Shown: positions 35,429 to 45,363, counted from the first letter of the stretch. The stretch is 64,000 nt of DNA from UBA1351 sp965140555 (GCA_965140555.1 OZ223259.1:2294001-2358000); one strand, 5' to 3'. Numbers and translations are program-made. Notes: a model not told the origin generated them from the letters alone.

Positions 35429-36227
35429 TATAAGAAAAATAGGTATTATAGCCGGTATTTTAATTTTAGTTGGGGGAATAGGAAGTCTTCTGACATTTAA
35501 GTTGCTAGACAAACCGATGTTGGTTTCAGAAGAAAGAATTATTGAAGAAAACACTATTTCTGAAATTGATATTAATATGATAAATGCCGATGTAAATTTG
35601 ATACCGACAACGGATTCATCTATGAAAATACGCTTGACAGGGACCGCAAGAAAGGAAAATAATCTCCTCGTTGATCGTATAGATAATAAGGTGTCAATAA
35701 ACTTGGACTACAATAAAGGGAAGAAATTATTCAATTTTGGAATATATGAGCCAAAATTTCAGCTCATGGTGTATGTACCCGAAAAAATGTATGACCTTAT
35801 TAAAGTAGAGGTGGGTAACGGCGGTATTCAAGCTACCCAAATTCAATCGAAGCAGCTAGTAGCCAATACGGAAAATGGCATAATTGAGATGGGCAATATT
35901 ACAGCAACAGAATTTGACGTATATTCCGAAAATGGCAAATTAGTTCTCTGGGACATAGATAGTGACATTAACGGGGAAACGGAGAGTGGAGAAATATCAC
36001 TCAAGCAGGAAGACTTGAATCACTCCGTTCATTTGTTATCTGAGAACGGAACGATTGAAATTCAAACGAGCAGTAAACCAACGAATGTCACGTTTGATGC
36101 AGATACCGAGAACGGGAGAATTGATATTTTCGGAGACGATACGAATAGCTTGATTATTGGCAATGGTGACCATTTGATCCAATTAAAAACAGAGAATGGA
36201 AGCGTTCTTGTTTCAGAGGGCAAATAG
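35421..36227 (+). CDS. DUF4097 beta-helix-like surface protein
   Basis: The 268-residue protein has an N-terminal membrane anchor (IGIIAGILILVGGIGSLLTF). Its extracellular part is made of repeated short strands with ENG turns (NTENGIIEMGNI, SENGKLVLWDI, ESGEISLKQ, SENGTIEIQT, TENGRIDIFG), the mark of DUF4097 repeats. It is the output or partner of the PadR-DUF1700 unit, role unknown. It overlaps DUF1700 by 8 bp. Confidence 0.9.
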   Translation: MNNIRKIGIIAGILILVGGIGSLLTFKLLDKPMLVSEERIIEENTISEIDINMINADVNLIPTTDSSMKIRLTGTARKENNLLVDRIDNKVSINLDYNKGKKLFNFGIYEPKFQLMVYVPEKMYDLIKVEVGNGGIQATQIQSKQLVANTENGIIEMGNITATEFDVYSENGKLVLWDIDSDINGETESGEISLKQEDLNHSVHLLSENGTIEIQTSSKPTNVTFDADTENGRIDIFGDDTNSLIIGNGDHLIQLKTENGSVLVSEGK

Positions 36228-36277
36228 GGTACGATTTCCGCATTGTTGAGCGTATATGCATGAGCTCTATGGATAAT

Positions 36278-37645
36278 TTAGCGGGCCAGGGATGTTCGTT
36301 TCCATGTTCCGAGATGGGTTATGGCAAAGGCAATAGCAGCTGAGATGACATTACTCAACCCGATAGCATACCAAATACCTAGTACGCCGAAATATTGGGT
36401 TAGCAAGAGAATGAGAGGCATACGAACTGCCCATATTCTTCCGGCTTCGAGGAACATACTGATACGTGTTTGGCCCGAGCCGTTAAATAAACCGATAGAG
36501 CAGTTGAAAAAGCTAATGCTCCATGTGGTCATAGCAAGGGAACGGAGGTAAATGGAACCGTGATAGACAACTTCCGGTGTGTCAGAAAAGAGACGTACCA
36601 GATTCTCACTAAAGAACCAAAGAATGGCGGACGTACCGATGAGTGCGACTAAGGCGACACGGATAGATTTACTAAAGGCCTCTTTGACCCGATCTAATTG
36701 GTTGGCGCCTAGATTCTGACCTACAATGGTGGAAAGTGCCGCGCCGAAACCAACAGCAGGCATAAAGGCTAGTCCGTTCAAACGATTACCGATACCGATG
36801 GCCGTTACGGCAATATCACCATAGGTGGCAACGGTGCTGAATAGGACGATAAAACCTAAGGCAACCCCTGAATTACCGAGGGATGAAGGAATACCGATAC
36901 GTATAAGTTCTCTCATTGCATGACCGTTGATCGTAAAGGAGAAGGGGCGCAGAACAAGAGCATTATCAGAGCGGCTCATTCGATAAATACCATAGAGAGC
37001 AAAAGGAACTTTGGAAAGAACCGTTGCAATGGCGGCACCTTCAATGCCTAGATTAAAGACGAAGATAAATAGCGGATCCAGAAGAATATTCAAGATGGCA
37101 CTGGAGCCGTTAACAAGCATAGGGGTTACCGTATCCCCTTGCGATTGATTGACGGAGAAGAAAATGTTCATCATAAAGAGGAAAGGCATCTCTAAGAACA
37201 TAATCTTAAGATAGCGAATGCTTGCATCAAGAAGTGCAGGGGATGCATGCATTAAACGCAGGATATAGGGCGTTGCAACCCAGCCGATGCAGGCTGAAAC
37301 AATGCCGAATAGAACTCCGAAAATATAGAGTTGCTGAACTGTTTTTTCAGCGGAAATCTCATCTTCCCCACCTAAAAATTGGGAAATAATAGCGCCACCG
37401 GCGATGGACATACCGGTTGCGATTGATAAGGTTAAGAAGGAGACAGGCCATACAAAGTTAATAGCTGCAACAGGAATATCGCCAAGACGTGACACCCAGA
37501 GGGCGTCCCCTAAGTTGTATAATGTACCGATCAGGTTGTTAAGCATAATCGGAAGTGCCAACATTAGAATCACTCGATAGAGAGAGCCTTGTAAGATGTC
37601 CTTTTGTTTTTTCTTTTTATCGGAAGGTTTTGGTTTATGAATCAT
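36278..37645 (-). CDS. MATE-family efflux transporter
   Basis: GTGAGG 8 bp upstream favours the ATG at 37645 over that at 37669, giving 455 residues. Twelve membrane helices form two halves. Family marks are LALPIMLNNLIGTLYNLGDA at the first helix and GFGAALSTIVGQNLGANQLD in the second half. It exports drugs or metabolites in exchange for Na+ or H+. It is a single gene, convergent with the DUF4097 unit. The substrate cannot be told. Confidence 0.93.
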   Translation of the reverse strand: MIHKPKPSDKKKKQKDILQGSLYRVILMLALPIMLNNLIGTLYNLGDALWVSRLGDIPVAAINFVWPVSFLTLSIATGMSIAGGAIISQFLGGEDEISAEKTVQQLYIFGVLFGIVSACIGWVATPYILRLMHASPALLDASIRYLKIMFLEMPFLFMMNIFFSVNQSQGDTVTPMLVNGSSAILNILLDPLFIFVFNLGIEGAAIATVLSKVPFALYGIYRMSRSDNALVLRPFSFTINGHAMRELIRIGIPSSLGNSGVALGFIVLFSTVATYGDIAVTAIGIGNRLNGLAFMPAVGFGAALSTIVGQNLGANQLDRVKEAFSKSIRVALVALIGTSAILWFFSENLVRLFSDTPEVVYHGSIYLRSLAMTTWSISFFNCSIGLFNGSGQTRISMFLEAGRIWAVRMPLILLLTQYFGVLGIWYAIGLSNVISAAIAFAITHLGTWKRTSLAR

Positions 37646-37848
37646 AATAATCCTCACTAATCGTATCAATAATAATAGGTTATAAAGTACACGTTATTAT
37701 AGCAGATGATTCCCCTTCCGTATAGTCTTAGGGGCAATTCGTTTCAAATTGATGAGCATTATGACGAGGAAGAAGGTAATGTACAAGAGGGGTGTTTTTA
37801 TGGTACAATAGGACTGTTAATTTATGACAGTATAAAGGAGTGATATCG

Positions 37849-38199
37849 ATGCGAATTAAAATGTATGGTGCGCCGATCTGTCCGGGCTGTGTTGCAGCTA
37901 AGGCAGAGATTGAAGGACGCCACGATGTCGAGCTTGACTATAGAAATATAACGGAAAGTACAAGTCTCATGAAAGAATTTCTTGCATTTAGAGATCATGA
38001 TGATCTGTTTAAGGAAGTCATTGAAAGCGGAAGAATCGGTATTCCGTTTTTTATAAAAGAAGACGGAACCAAAACTTTTGACCTTGAAGAGGCGCTAGAG
38101 CCTGCTAAGGATAAAATATCTGGGATACGTCCGCTGAACCTAGAAGGTGTTGCGGCGTCCGGAGATGCATGTAATCTAGACGGAAGTGGGAATTGCTAG
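37849..38199 (+). CDS. Glutaredoxin-like protein
   Basis: AAGGAG at 37834 selects the ATG at 37849, giving 116 residues. An active-site CPGC (residues 12-15, GAPICPGCVAAKAEIEGR) and the cis-Pro GIPFF near residue 65 show a thioredoxin fold of the glutaredoxin-like type. A C-terminal extension ends with cysteines (DACNLDGSGNC). It probably acts in thiol-disulfide exchange in the cytoplasm. The gene is a single unit closed by a strong terminator. Confidence 0.85.
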   Translation: MRIKMYGAPICPGCVAAKAEIEGRHDVELDYRNITESTSLMKEFLAFRDHDDLFKEVIESGRIGIPFFIKEDGTKTFDLEEALEPAKDKISGIRPLNLEGVAASGDACNLDGSGNC

Positions 38200-38270
38200 T
38201 TATGGTACATGGATAATGTAAGCTATATTATCTGACATTTTTTGTGTAATCAGATATCTACAGTCTATAG

Positions 38271-38315
38271 AGCCTGTCCATTCGATAATAATATGTCGAA
38301 TGGACAGGCTTTTTC
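38271..38315 (+). terminator. Strong Rho-independent terminator
   Basis: AGCCTGTCCATTCGA pairs perfectly with TCGAATGGACAGGCT, followed by five T. Confidence 0.92.
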
Positions 38316-38417
38316 CATGCATCAATTATTTTGCCGTAACCTTCAGGATACGAAGATCGAATAAAGTGTGCGTAAAGAAAAAAGGCATGGACAGGCCTAT
38401 GAATCTTCTGTATAATG

Positions 38418-38532
38418 ATTAGGCCTAAAAGACTATATAGTTGAACTTCCGCATATAATACATTGTTTCGAATGTATTGACGTAATCTATATATGGTATG
38501 GAATATAGTGAAACTTGCTTTTGTCGGCTAAT
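38418..38532. repeat. MITE-like palindromic repeat, degenerate copy
   Basis: The element runs from ATTAGGCCTAAAAGA to GCTTTTGTCGGCTAAT. Inside, ATAGTTGAACTTCCGCATA and the loop around TGTTTCGAATGTATTGACG align with the repeat at 44119. The right end touches the promoter region of the next gene (GATATAATAA). Confidence 0.7.
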
Positions 38533-38565
38533 GATATAATAAAAATTATAAAGGGGAAAATGAAA

Positions 38566-39126
38566 ATGGTTTATTTGAAAAAGTTTGGTGTATTAGTACT
38601 TGTTATTTTTTTGGCAAATTGTGCGGGGACGGAATCAGAAAGTGATTTGAAAAATTCCGATTTCGCATTAGTATTCAATGACGAGACAATTGCATTGGAT
38701 GCACCTTTTGAGAGTTTTTCGACAGCGAGTAAAGTGATGGATGTATCGGATCATGATCTTGGGGAAGTGGAAGTCGGAGCATATCGGTTTCATTCGTATA
38801 ACTATGCCTATGATGATTTTGAAATTTATGTATCAAATGCACTATATGACCAGAAACAAAGAGATGAAGAATCGCTTTATATTAGTCAAATTGATGCCAA
38901 AACAGATAAGGTTAAGACACCTCGAGGTATAACAATAGGAAGTAGTCTTGATGATATTACAGAGGCATATGGTCACGGGAGTATACTTGAAGAGGAAGAT
39001 CATGAAGAGATTTTCTTTGATTACTATGAAAAAAATCTAACCTTTATTCTTAAAGATAGCAAAGTAACAGGGATGTATATGGTTATTGATTTTAATGCAT
39101 CAGAGATTGCGAAAGAAGATGAGTAG
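38566..39126 (+). CDS. Small lipoprotein
   Basis: AAGGGG at 38551 fits the ATG at 38566 better than that at 38560. The 186-residue product has a lipoprotein signal ending VIFLANC (about Cys17). The mature part has KVKTPRGITIGSSLDDITEA and EIFFDYYEKNLTFILKDSKV, a pattern seen in small surface domains that bind or inhibit partners. The family is not firmly recognised. It lies directly behind a MITE-like repeat. Confidence 0.75.
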   Translation: MVYLKKFGVLVLVIFLANCAGTESESDLKNSDFALVFNDETIALDAPFESFSTASKVMDVSDHDLGEVEVGAYRFHSYNYAYDDFEIYVSNALYDQKQRDEESLYISQIDAKTDKVKTPRGITIGSSLDDITEAYGHGSILEEEDHEEIFFDYYEKNLTFILKDSKVTGMYMVIDFNASEIAKEDE

Positions 39127-39175
39127 AAGTAATCTATAGATAACAAGAGATTCGTATACCCACAAAAAAAGACAG

Positions 39176-39913
39176 TTATCTTTTCTTATGGGTATTACGA
39201 TAAACTTGAGGTGTCATACCGGTAATTTTTTTAAAGGTAATATTATAATAATTCTGGTTATTGAAGCCGGAGGATAGAGCAATATCCAAAATAGACCAAT
39301 CCTTTTGAAGTAATAGGGATTGGCTTTTTTTTACCCGAATCTCATTCAGAAGGGAAGAGAAGGTTTCCCCTGTTTCCCGTTTGATGAGTTTGCACAGATA
39401 AGGCTTGCTTAGTTTTAAGTAATCACAAAGCTCGTTAAGAGTAAAATTACGGTGGTAATGTCGGTGCATAAAGTCCATGGCTCGATTGACGTGATAAATA
39501 TGATTGCCGATATGAGCAGACGGTGTATGGCATGTATGCTGAATATTGTGGAGGAGAGCAACGAGGTTACCAATTAAGCATTTGGGCTTATAAGGAATGC
39601 TTAACGTATGGTTGGGCTGACAAGTATGAGGTCCCATGACAAAAAAACCTATCTCGGGAGCATGAGGGTCTATTGGTAGTGCGGTATAATGGATTGACTC
39701 AGGGCAGGGGAATAGAGTGTAATCACAAGAATCGGACTCAAAGTTGTGAGTGAGAACTTGATCGGCTATGGCATTGGAGTGAAATAATTTCTTGAAGCTA
39801 GGTGTGTTGCCATAGGCGATGAGGACATCTCCCCTCGAGGAAAGAATGGAGATGGGTAAATTTGTGCAGATATAAAAGTGTTGGACTGTTTTTATAAGGT
39901 CTTGGTTTAACAT
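39176..39913 (-). CDS. AraC-family regulator beside iron uptake genes
   Basis: The 245-residue protein has an N-terminal ligand region (about 1-130) with several cysteines and histidines and a C-terminal AraC double HTH (HVNRAMDFMHRHYHRNFTLN, CDYLKLSKPYLCKLIKRETG, then SSGFNNQNYYNITFKKITG). It is divergent from the siderophore transporter operon. By analogy with Btr-type regulators it may sense the loaded siderophore and activate uptake, but no such sensor domain is recognisable, so this is inference from position. Confidence 0.85.
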   Translation of the reverse strand: MLNQDLIKTVQHFYICTNLPISILSSRGDVLIAYGNTPSFKKLFHSNAIADQVLTHNFESDSCDYTLFPCPESIHYTALPIDPHAPEIGFFVMGPHTCQPNHTLSIPYKPKCLIGNLVALLHNIQHTCHTPSAHIGNHIYHVNRAMDFMHRHYHRNFTLNELCDYLKLSKPYLCKLIKRETGETFSSLLNEIRVKKSQSLLLQKDWSILDIALSSGFNNQNYYNITFKKITGMTPQVYRNTHKKR

Positions 39914-40041
39914 GATGAAGCCTTTCTTACGATGAGGTACATTGTTGAAGTGATGGACCTCAATGTGTTAATGGAGTCAAAAAAATATGAATATAGTCAA
40001 ATATGGTAGGGGATAAATCTGATACAATGCATTCGTTACAT

Positions 40042-40060
40042 AATAATGATAATCATTATC
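40042..40060. promoter_or_regulatory. Fur box
   Basis: AATAATGATAATCATTATC matches the 19-bp consensus GATAATGATAATCATTATC at 18 positions. It lies 15 bp downstream of a TACAAT -10-like box (40023), where bound Fur would block transcription of the iron operon. Confidence 0.92.
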
Positions 40061-40166
40061 AATATTAGCGTTTTATTTCATATCTGTCAATGTGGCTAAA
40101 TGGCTTTTTGTTAGTCCAAGATATTAATAAATCGGAAGGATAAAGTTATGTTAGGAGATAGTTACT

Positions 40167-41279
40167 ATGCGTATTAAGAAAAGTTTAACATTTATATTTG
40201 CAGTTGTTGTATTAACCTTCGCACTCATTGGATGTGCCAAGGAATCCGATTCTTCAGAAGATGCGGCTAAAGACGCAGGAACAGCGGAGATCGAGACTAA
40301 TGGTGAAACGTCCGAAAGCAGTGATGCAGAAGTGGATGAAACAGAGGCAGAGACAAGTGAAGATGGCGATGCTGATGCTGGGACTGAAGTGACAGAAGTT
40401 GAGATAACCGATGCTCATGGTACGGTTACAGTTCCTGTAAATCCTGCAAGCGTCGTTGTACTGGACAGTCGTTCTTTTGAAACATTAGAAGCGTGGGGTG
40501 TTGAATTAGTTGCGGTACCAAAGGCGGTTATGCCGGCAGATAGCGGATATGTAGCGGATGAGTCGGTACAAGATATCGGGAATCATCGCGAGCCGAACTT
40601 AGAGTTGATTGCAGCGGCAAATCCGGACCTTGTTATTGTAGGACAGCGGTTTTCAAGTTTTTATGAAGATATCAAAGAAATTGTTCCAAATGCAGCGGTT
40701 ATAGACCTTGATATCGATATGACACAAGGTGATGGTAATCCGGGTGAAAATCTTGTGAATGGATTGAAACAATTAACGATAACATTAGGTATGATTTTTG
40801 ATAAAAACGAAGAGGCACGTGAAACAACAGAAAACTTCAATCAAGCAATTGAGGATGTCAAAGCAGCCTATAACGGAACCGATACCATCATGAGTGTTAT
40901 CGTTTCAGGGGGTAATATCGGTTATGCAGCACCTTCAAACGGAAGAGTTTGGGGACCGATGTATGATTTGTTTGGATGGCAAGCAGCGTTAAACGTAGAC
41001 GATGCCACATCGGATCATCAAGGGGATGAAGTATCTGTTGAAGCTATTGCACAAAGTAATCCGGATTGGATTTTTGTCTTGGATCGTGATGCAGCAATAG
41101 CATCCCTAACAGATGCCGTTCCGGCACAAGATGTGATTGACAATGCTCCCGCATTACAAAATGTAACAGCTGTTACAGAGGGAAATATCGTCTATGCACC
41201 GAATGATACGTATACAAATGAGTCCATTCAGACCTATCTAGAACTGTTTGAACGATTAGCTCAACGATTAGCAGAGTAA
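40167..41279 (+). CDS. Iron/siderophore ABC transporter, substrate-binding lipoprotein
   Basis: The 370-residue protein has a lipoprotein signal ending FALIGC (Cys23) and then a long acidic Ser/Glu/Asp linker (about 25-70). The PF01497-type fold follows: VEITDAHGTVTVPVNPASVV, LELIAAANPDLVIVGQRFSS, SVEAIAQSNPDWIFVLDRDA. It captures Fe-siderophore or a related chelate outside the membrane. It is the first gene of the operon with two permeases and an ATPase, and of the YclQ/FatB-like type. Confidence 0.92.
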   Translation: MRIKKSLTFIFAVVVLTFALIGCAKESDSSEDAAKDAGTAEIETNGETSESSDAEVDETEAETSEDGDADAGTEVTEVEITDAHGTVTVPVNPASVVVLDSRSFETLEAWGVELVAVPKAVMPADSGYVADESVQDIGNHREPNLELIAAANPDLVIVGQRFSSFYEDIKEIVPNAAVIDLDIDMTQGDGNPGENLVNGLKQLTITLGMIFDKNEEARETTENFNQAIEDVKAAYNGTDTIMSVIVSGGNIGYAAPSNGRVWGPMYDLFGWQAALNVDDATSDHQGDEVSVEAIAQSNPDWIFVLDRDAAIASLTDAVPAQDVIDNAPALQNVTAVTEGNIVYAPNDTYTNESIQTYLELFERLAQRLAE

Positions 41280-41284
41280 GATAT

Positions 41285-42292
41285 ATGGAGAAACAATTAC
41301 ACAATAACGAGGCTGAGTTAAATCAGCCTCGTTTCAATAATCCAAAGAAAAAAATATCCTGGTCAATGGTCTTTGCAATAGGATGTGTTCTGTTATTAGG
41401 TGGCATATCGTTACTGACCGGCGTATATGACATACAGGGTCAAGAAGACGGTATGCAGATGTTTTTTATTACACGGGTGCCTAGAACGGTGGCGTTGATG
41501 CTAACCGGTGCAGCCATGTCGATGGCCGGACTTGTGATGCAGCTTATTACGCAAAACAGATTGGTAGAGTCAACAACAACAGGTACGATTGAATGGGCAG
41601 GATTAGGACTTGTTGCAGTTTATCTTCTCGTTCCGGCACCAACCTTAGTACAACGGATGACCGGTGCCATTGTGTTTTCATTTATAGGAACGATGATTTT
41701 TTTCCTCTTTTTGCGTCGCATTAAGTTGAGGTCGTCATTGATCGTACCGATTATCGGCATGATGCTTGGCGCTGTTGTATCAGCGGTTTCAACCTTTGTC
41801 GGGTTATTGTTTCAGATGACTCAGAATATAGAAAATTGGTTTATCGGTTCCTTTGCCCCTGTGCAAAGCGGGCGTTATGAATATCTGTGGCTCATTATAG
41901 GGGTTACGTTTATTATCTATCGCTATGCAGATCGTATAACATTAGCAGGGTTAGGCGAAGATATATCCACGTCACTAGGAACGAATTATAATAGAACGGT
42001 TCTTATAGGTACCGGGATTGTATCCTTTGCTGTCGGTTTGGTAGCAGCTATTATCGGAAACCTTCCGTTTTTGGGATTGATTGTCCCTAATATTGTCTCC
42101 ATGTACCGAGGGGATAATTTGCGAGAAAATTTGCCCTGGGTTTGTTTGTTCGGCATGGGAGCAATTACTTTATGCGATATCATCTCTCGAGTCATCATAA
42201 TGCCTTTTGAGCTACCTGTGTCGTTGATTCTGGGAACAGTCGGTTCAGTCATGTTTATTGTAATTTTATTACGACAAAGGAGAGGTCGATAA
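41285..42292 (+). CDS. Iron chelate ABC transporter permease 1 (FecCD type)
   Basis: The 335-residue protein has nine to ten membrane helices and the family marks FFITRVPRTVALMLTGAAMS near the start and AAIIGNLPFLGLIVPNIV near residue 250, the coupling region to the ATPase. It forms the channel with permease 2. The start is 5 bp after the binding-protein stop and the stop overlaps the next ATG. Confidence 0.93.
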   Translation: MEKQLHNNEAELNQPRFNNPKKKISWSMVFAIGCVLLLGGISLLTGVYDIQGQEDGMQMFFITRVPRTVALMLTGAAMSMAGLVMQLITQNRLVESTTTGTIEWAGLGLVAVYLLVPAPTLVQRMTGAIVFSFIGTMIFFLFLRRIKLRSSLIVPIIGMMLGAVVSAVSTFVGLLFQMTQNIENWFIGSFAPVQSGRYEYLWLIIGVTFIIYRYADRITLAGLGEDISTSLGTNYNRTVLIGTGIVSFAVGLVAAIIGNLPFLGLIVPNIVSMYRGDNLRENLPWVCLFGMGAITLCDIISRVIIMPFELPVSLILGTVGSVMFIVILLRQRRGR

Positions 42293-43317
42293 TGCAGGTT
42301 AATAGTCAGGAAAATTTAAGAATCACAGATTCTTTTAGGACAAAAAAAGAACGGCTTAGATATTGGCAATTGCTAATAGCATGTACGGTACTCGGAATTC
42401 TTTTGGCGGTGGGGTTATTGGTATATAACAATCCTGTACCGGTAAATTCGCCCTCGTTCCTACCTGTTGTAAAGCGACGGGTTGTTGCCGTTGTTGCTAT
42501 GAGCATAGCTGTCGTATGTCAAAGTCTATCAACGGTTACGTTTCAGACAATGACCAACAATCGTATAATTACACCGTCGTTGTTAGGGTTTGATGCGCTC
42601 TACTCTGCCATACATACAGGGACGATGTTTCTCTTTGGAGTCGGTGCATTTTTAGAATTCAAAGGAATGGGAGCTTTTTTGCTACAAGTTATACTCATGA
42701 TTGCCATGAGCTTAATGCTGTACGGTTGGTTGGTTTCAGGTAAACACGGAGATTTACAGCTTATGTTACTTGTCGGCGTTATATTGGGAACCGGCCTTAG
42801 GTCCTTGTCAACATTTATGCGCCGGGTGTTATCCCCGTCAGAGTTTGATATCCTTCAGGCTCGAATGTTTGGATCGGTAAACAATGCAGAATCGGAGTAT
42901 TTTAGCATAGCAATACCCATTGTTATCGTTATTGCAACGTTACTGTTCATGACCTCGAGAAATTTAAATGTTCTGTCCTTAGGACAACATGTATGCCAAA
43001 CATTTGGTGTGAGTTTTCAGAAACATGTATTAATAAATCTTGTTTTTGTATCCATACTGATGGCCATTTCAACGGCTTTGGTGGGACCCCTCACATTCTT
43101 TGGTTTCTTGGTGGCAACGTTGACCTACCAATTAACGCCGACATATGACCATCGTTATTTACTACCGATGTCCCTTGCGTTGGGGTTTGTTATGATGACC
43201 GGAGCGTATTTTTTTATGTATCATATCTTTAATGCCCAAGGCGTTGTATCCGTTATTATAGAAATGTTTGGCGGGATTATCTTCCTGCTCGTTATATTAA
43301 GAAAGGGAAAGTTATGA
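42292..43317 (+). CDS. Iron chelate ABC transporter permease 2 (FecCD type)
   Basis: The 341-residue membrane protein aligns with the same family. An early SFLPVVKRRVVAVVAMSIAV and a later STALVGPLTFFGFLVATLTY are the usual permease signatures. Its ATG overlaps the stop of permease 1 by one base and its own stop overlaps the ATPase start by four, showing strict translational coupling. Confidence 0.93.
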   Translation: MQVNSQENLRITDSFRTKKERLRYWQLLIACTVLGILLAVGLLVYNNPVPVNSPSFLPVVKRRVVAVVAMSIAVVCQSLSTVTFQTMTNNRIITPSLLGFDALYSAIHTGTMFLFGVGAFLEFKGMGAFLLQVILMIAMSLMLYGWLVSGKHGDLQLMLLVGVILGTGLRSLSTFMRRVLSPSEFDILQARMFGSVNNAESEYFSIAIPIVIVIATLLFMTSRNLNVLSLGQHVCQTFGVSFQKHVLINLVFVSILMAISTALVGPLTFFGFLVATLTYQLTPTYDHRYLLPMSLALGFVMMTGAYFFMYHIFNAQGVVSVIIEMFGGIIFLLVILRKGKL

Positions 43318-44066
43318 TAAAAATCCGTGATGTTAGAAAAATATATAGTAAAAATGTGGAAATCGGTCCGGTGAGTTTGGAATTGCCGAAAGCAGGACTT
43401 ACCTCGTTGATAGGTCCGAATGGGGCAGGGAAATCGACGACATTATTGATGATTGGACGATTGCTTGGGTTGGATGATGGGCTCATAGAGGTTGCAGGTT
43501 TCGATATTACCAAATCTAAATCTGAAGATATTGCAAAGATATTAACCGTCTTGCGTCAGGAAAATCATTTTGTGACGCGCTTAACGGTGCGGCAATTAGT
43601 CGGGTTCGGTCGCTATCCCTATTCAAAGGGACGGTTGACTCCGGCAGATGAGGTCATTATATCCAAATATATTGATTTTTTCGGATTAGAGGATTTAGAA
43701 CAGCGGTATCTAGATGAACTATCCGGTGGTCAAAGGCAACGAGCTTATGTGGCTATGGTTTTATGTCAGGAAACGGAATACGTTCTCTTGGATGAACCAT
43801 TGAATAATCTGGATGTCGCTCGCTCCGTGATGATGATGCAACATTTGAAGAAGGCCGCGGAAGAATTTGGTAGGACAATCCTGTTAGTGTTACACGATAT
43901 TAATTTTGCAGCCAAATATTCTGATCGAATATGCGCCATGAAAGATGGAAAGATTGCAGCCTATGGTTCCGTTGATGAGGTGATGCAAGGGAAGGTACTA
44001 ACGGATATTTTTGAAACCCCGATAGAGATTATTGAAGGACCTTATGGTCCTATAGCGGTATACTAG
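43314..44066 (+). CDS. Iron chelate ABC transporter ATPase
   Basis: The 250-residue ATPase has Walker A GPNGAGKST, Q-loop VLRQENH, signature LSGGQRQRAYVAM, Walker B YVLLDEPLNNLD and the switch His in LVLHDIN. It powers the two FecCD permeases. Order and spacing (binding protein, two permeases, ATPase) match YclNOPQ-type siderophore uptake. Confidence 0.95.
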   Translation: MIKIRDVRKIYSKNVEIGPVSLELPKAGLTSLIGPNGAGKSTTLLMIGRLLGLDDGLIEVAGFDITKSKSEDIAKILTVLRQENHFVTRLTVRQLVGFGRYPYSKGRLTPADEVIISKYIDFFGLEDLEQRYLDELSGGQRQRAYVAMVLCQETEYVLLDEPLNNLDVARSVMMMQHLKKAAEEFGRTILLVLHDINFAAKYSDRICAMKDGKIAAYGSVDEVMQGKVLTDIFETPIEIIEGPYGPIAVY

Positions 44067-44118
44067 CGTCTTGCCTATAAAAAAACACATACAAGCATCA
44101 CTTGATGATTCATGGTAA

Positions 44119-44259
44119 AATTATAATGGATGATTAGAGTGTCAAAAGCATATAGTTGAACTTTCGCATACAATATATTGTTACGAATGAATCTACGTAA
44201 TCTATATATTGTATGCGAATATAGGGAAACTTGCTTTTGACGCCCTAATTATAATGGAT
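44119..44259. repeat. MITE-like palindromic repeat, best copy, with 13-bp flanking direct repeats
   Basis: The inverted ends are ATTAGAGTGTCAAAAGCA (44133-44150) and TGCTTTTGACGCCCTAAT (44232-44249). Inside, TTCGCATACAATATAT pairs perfectly with ATATATTGTATGCGAA. The direct repeat AATTATAATGGAT stands at 44119-44131 and again at 44247-44259, as expected from an insertion that duplicated its target. Confidence 0.8.
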
Positions 44260-44359
44260 TGTTAAGCTGAAAGAGGAAATCGTCCGATTTATAGATAGAG
44301 ATTCAGAAAATAATCCAAAGGGATAAAGAAAAGAAGCTATACATAAAAGGAGGTTTTCT

Positions 44360-45139
44360 TTGATAGAAATTGAATATGTGGAAGATGATGCTATTCATGA
44401 TAGTCTTTTTGTTTTTGATCAACCAAAGGGGCATGATGCATGGTTGATTTTACTAACCAAAACGCCGGCTGAATTTTTGGTGGCCAATGAGAAGACCTTA
44501 GTGCGTGAGCATTCCGTTGTTGTTTATAAGCCGGGAGATAGAATTTGGTATAGAGCCGTAGAAGAAAGCTATGCCAACGATTGGATTCGCTTTTGGACAG
44601 ATGAGTCCTATGTGGTTAATTCGCCTATAGAGACGGGAAAGCCCTTTGAGGTCAAAGACTATGCGTATGTTCATGGTATTTACCAGTTGCTCGTCGTGGA
44701 ACATGTGTTGAATAATCCCTATAAGGAAGCGTCGATTGATAATCTTATGCGATTGTTATTTAATAAATTGCTGGAATCGAATATGGAACAAAGCTTACAC
44801 CCCTATCACAATGAATTGAATCAGTTGAAAATGAACATCTATAAAAATCCCCAGGAGGATTGGACGGTAAGTCGTATGGCAGAGGGGCTGAATATAAGCG
44901 TCGGTTATTTAGAAGCTATTTACAAAGAACATTTTGGGGTAGCATGTATGAGTGATGTTATTAATTGTCGTATTCAGCTGGCCAAGAAGTATCTACTCTA
45001 CAATCAATATGCAGTCGTACAAATTGCGCAACTCTGTGGTTATAAAAATGTGGAACACTTTTTCAGACAATTCAAGAGACACACCGGAAAAACACCGAAT
45101 CAATATAGAAAATCTAAACTGAATAAGAATGAAATGTAA
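44360..45139 (+). CDS. AraC-family regulator of the CUT1 locus
   Basis: AAAGGAGG at 44346 supports the TTG start at 44360. The 259-residue protein has a cupin-like N-terminal half (VVYKPGDRIWYRAVEESYAN) and a C-terminal AraC domain (DWTVSRMAEGLNISVGYLEA, later CGYKNVEHFFRQFKRHTG). It ends at a terminator just before the sugar transporter operon, so it probably regulates transporter and GH43 genes. Confidence 0.88.
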   Translation: MIEIEYVEDDAIHDSLFVFDQPKGHDAWLILLTKTPAEFLVANEKTLVREHSVVVYKPGDRIWYRAVEESYANDWIRFWTDESYVVNSPIETGKPFEVKDYAYVHGIYQLLVVEHVLNNPYKEASIDNLMRLLFNKLLESNMEQSLHPYHNELNQLKMNIYKNPQEDWTVSRMAEGLNISVGYLEAIYKEHFGVACMSDVINCRIQLAKKYLLYNQYAVVQIAQLCGYKNVEHFFRQFKRHTGKTPNQYRKSKLNKNEM

Positions 45140-45147
45140 CCGAATAG

Positions 45148-45198
45148 AACCTATAAATCAACATGGGCTGTTAATGTTGAACTTTATAGGTTTTTTTT
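45148..45198 (+). terminator. Rho-independent terminator
   Basis: AACCTATAAA and TCAACAT pair with ATGTTGA and TTTATAGGTT, with a small bulge, followed by eight T. Confidence 0.85.
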
Positions 45199-45363
45199 AA
45201 TATATGGAGCGAATCATATGAAAATATATCATAAATACCTAATGATAGGTCATTGTTGGTAGAGAGGTCATGAATTATAATGTACATAATAAACAAAAAA
45301 AGTTAAAAAAAAGACAGAAAAAGTACAAAATAACTAACGGCTGTAACTAGAAAGGAGTATTCT

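Noticed and set aside
38418..44259. Repeated palindromes as a CRISPR-like array
   Set aside because: Copies are kilobases apart, with no regular spacers and no cas genes.
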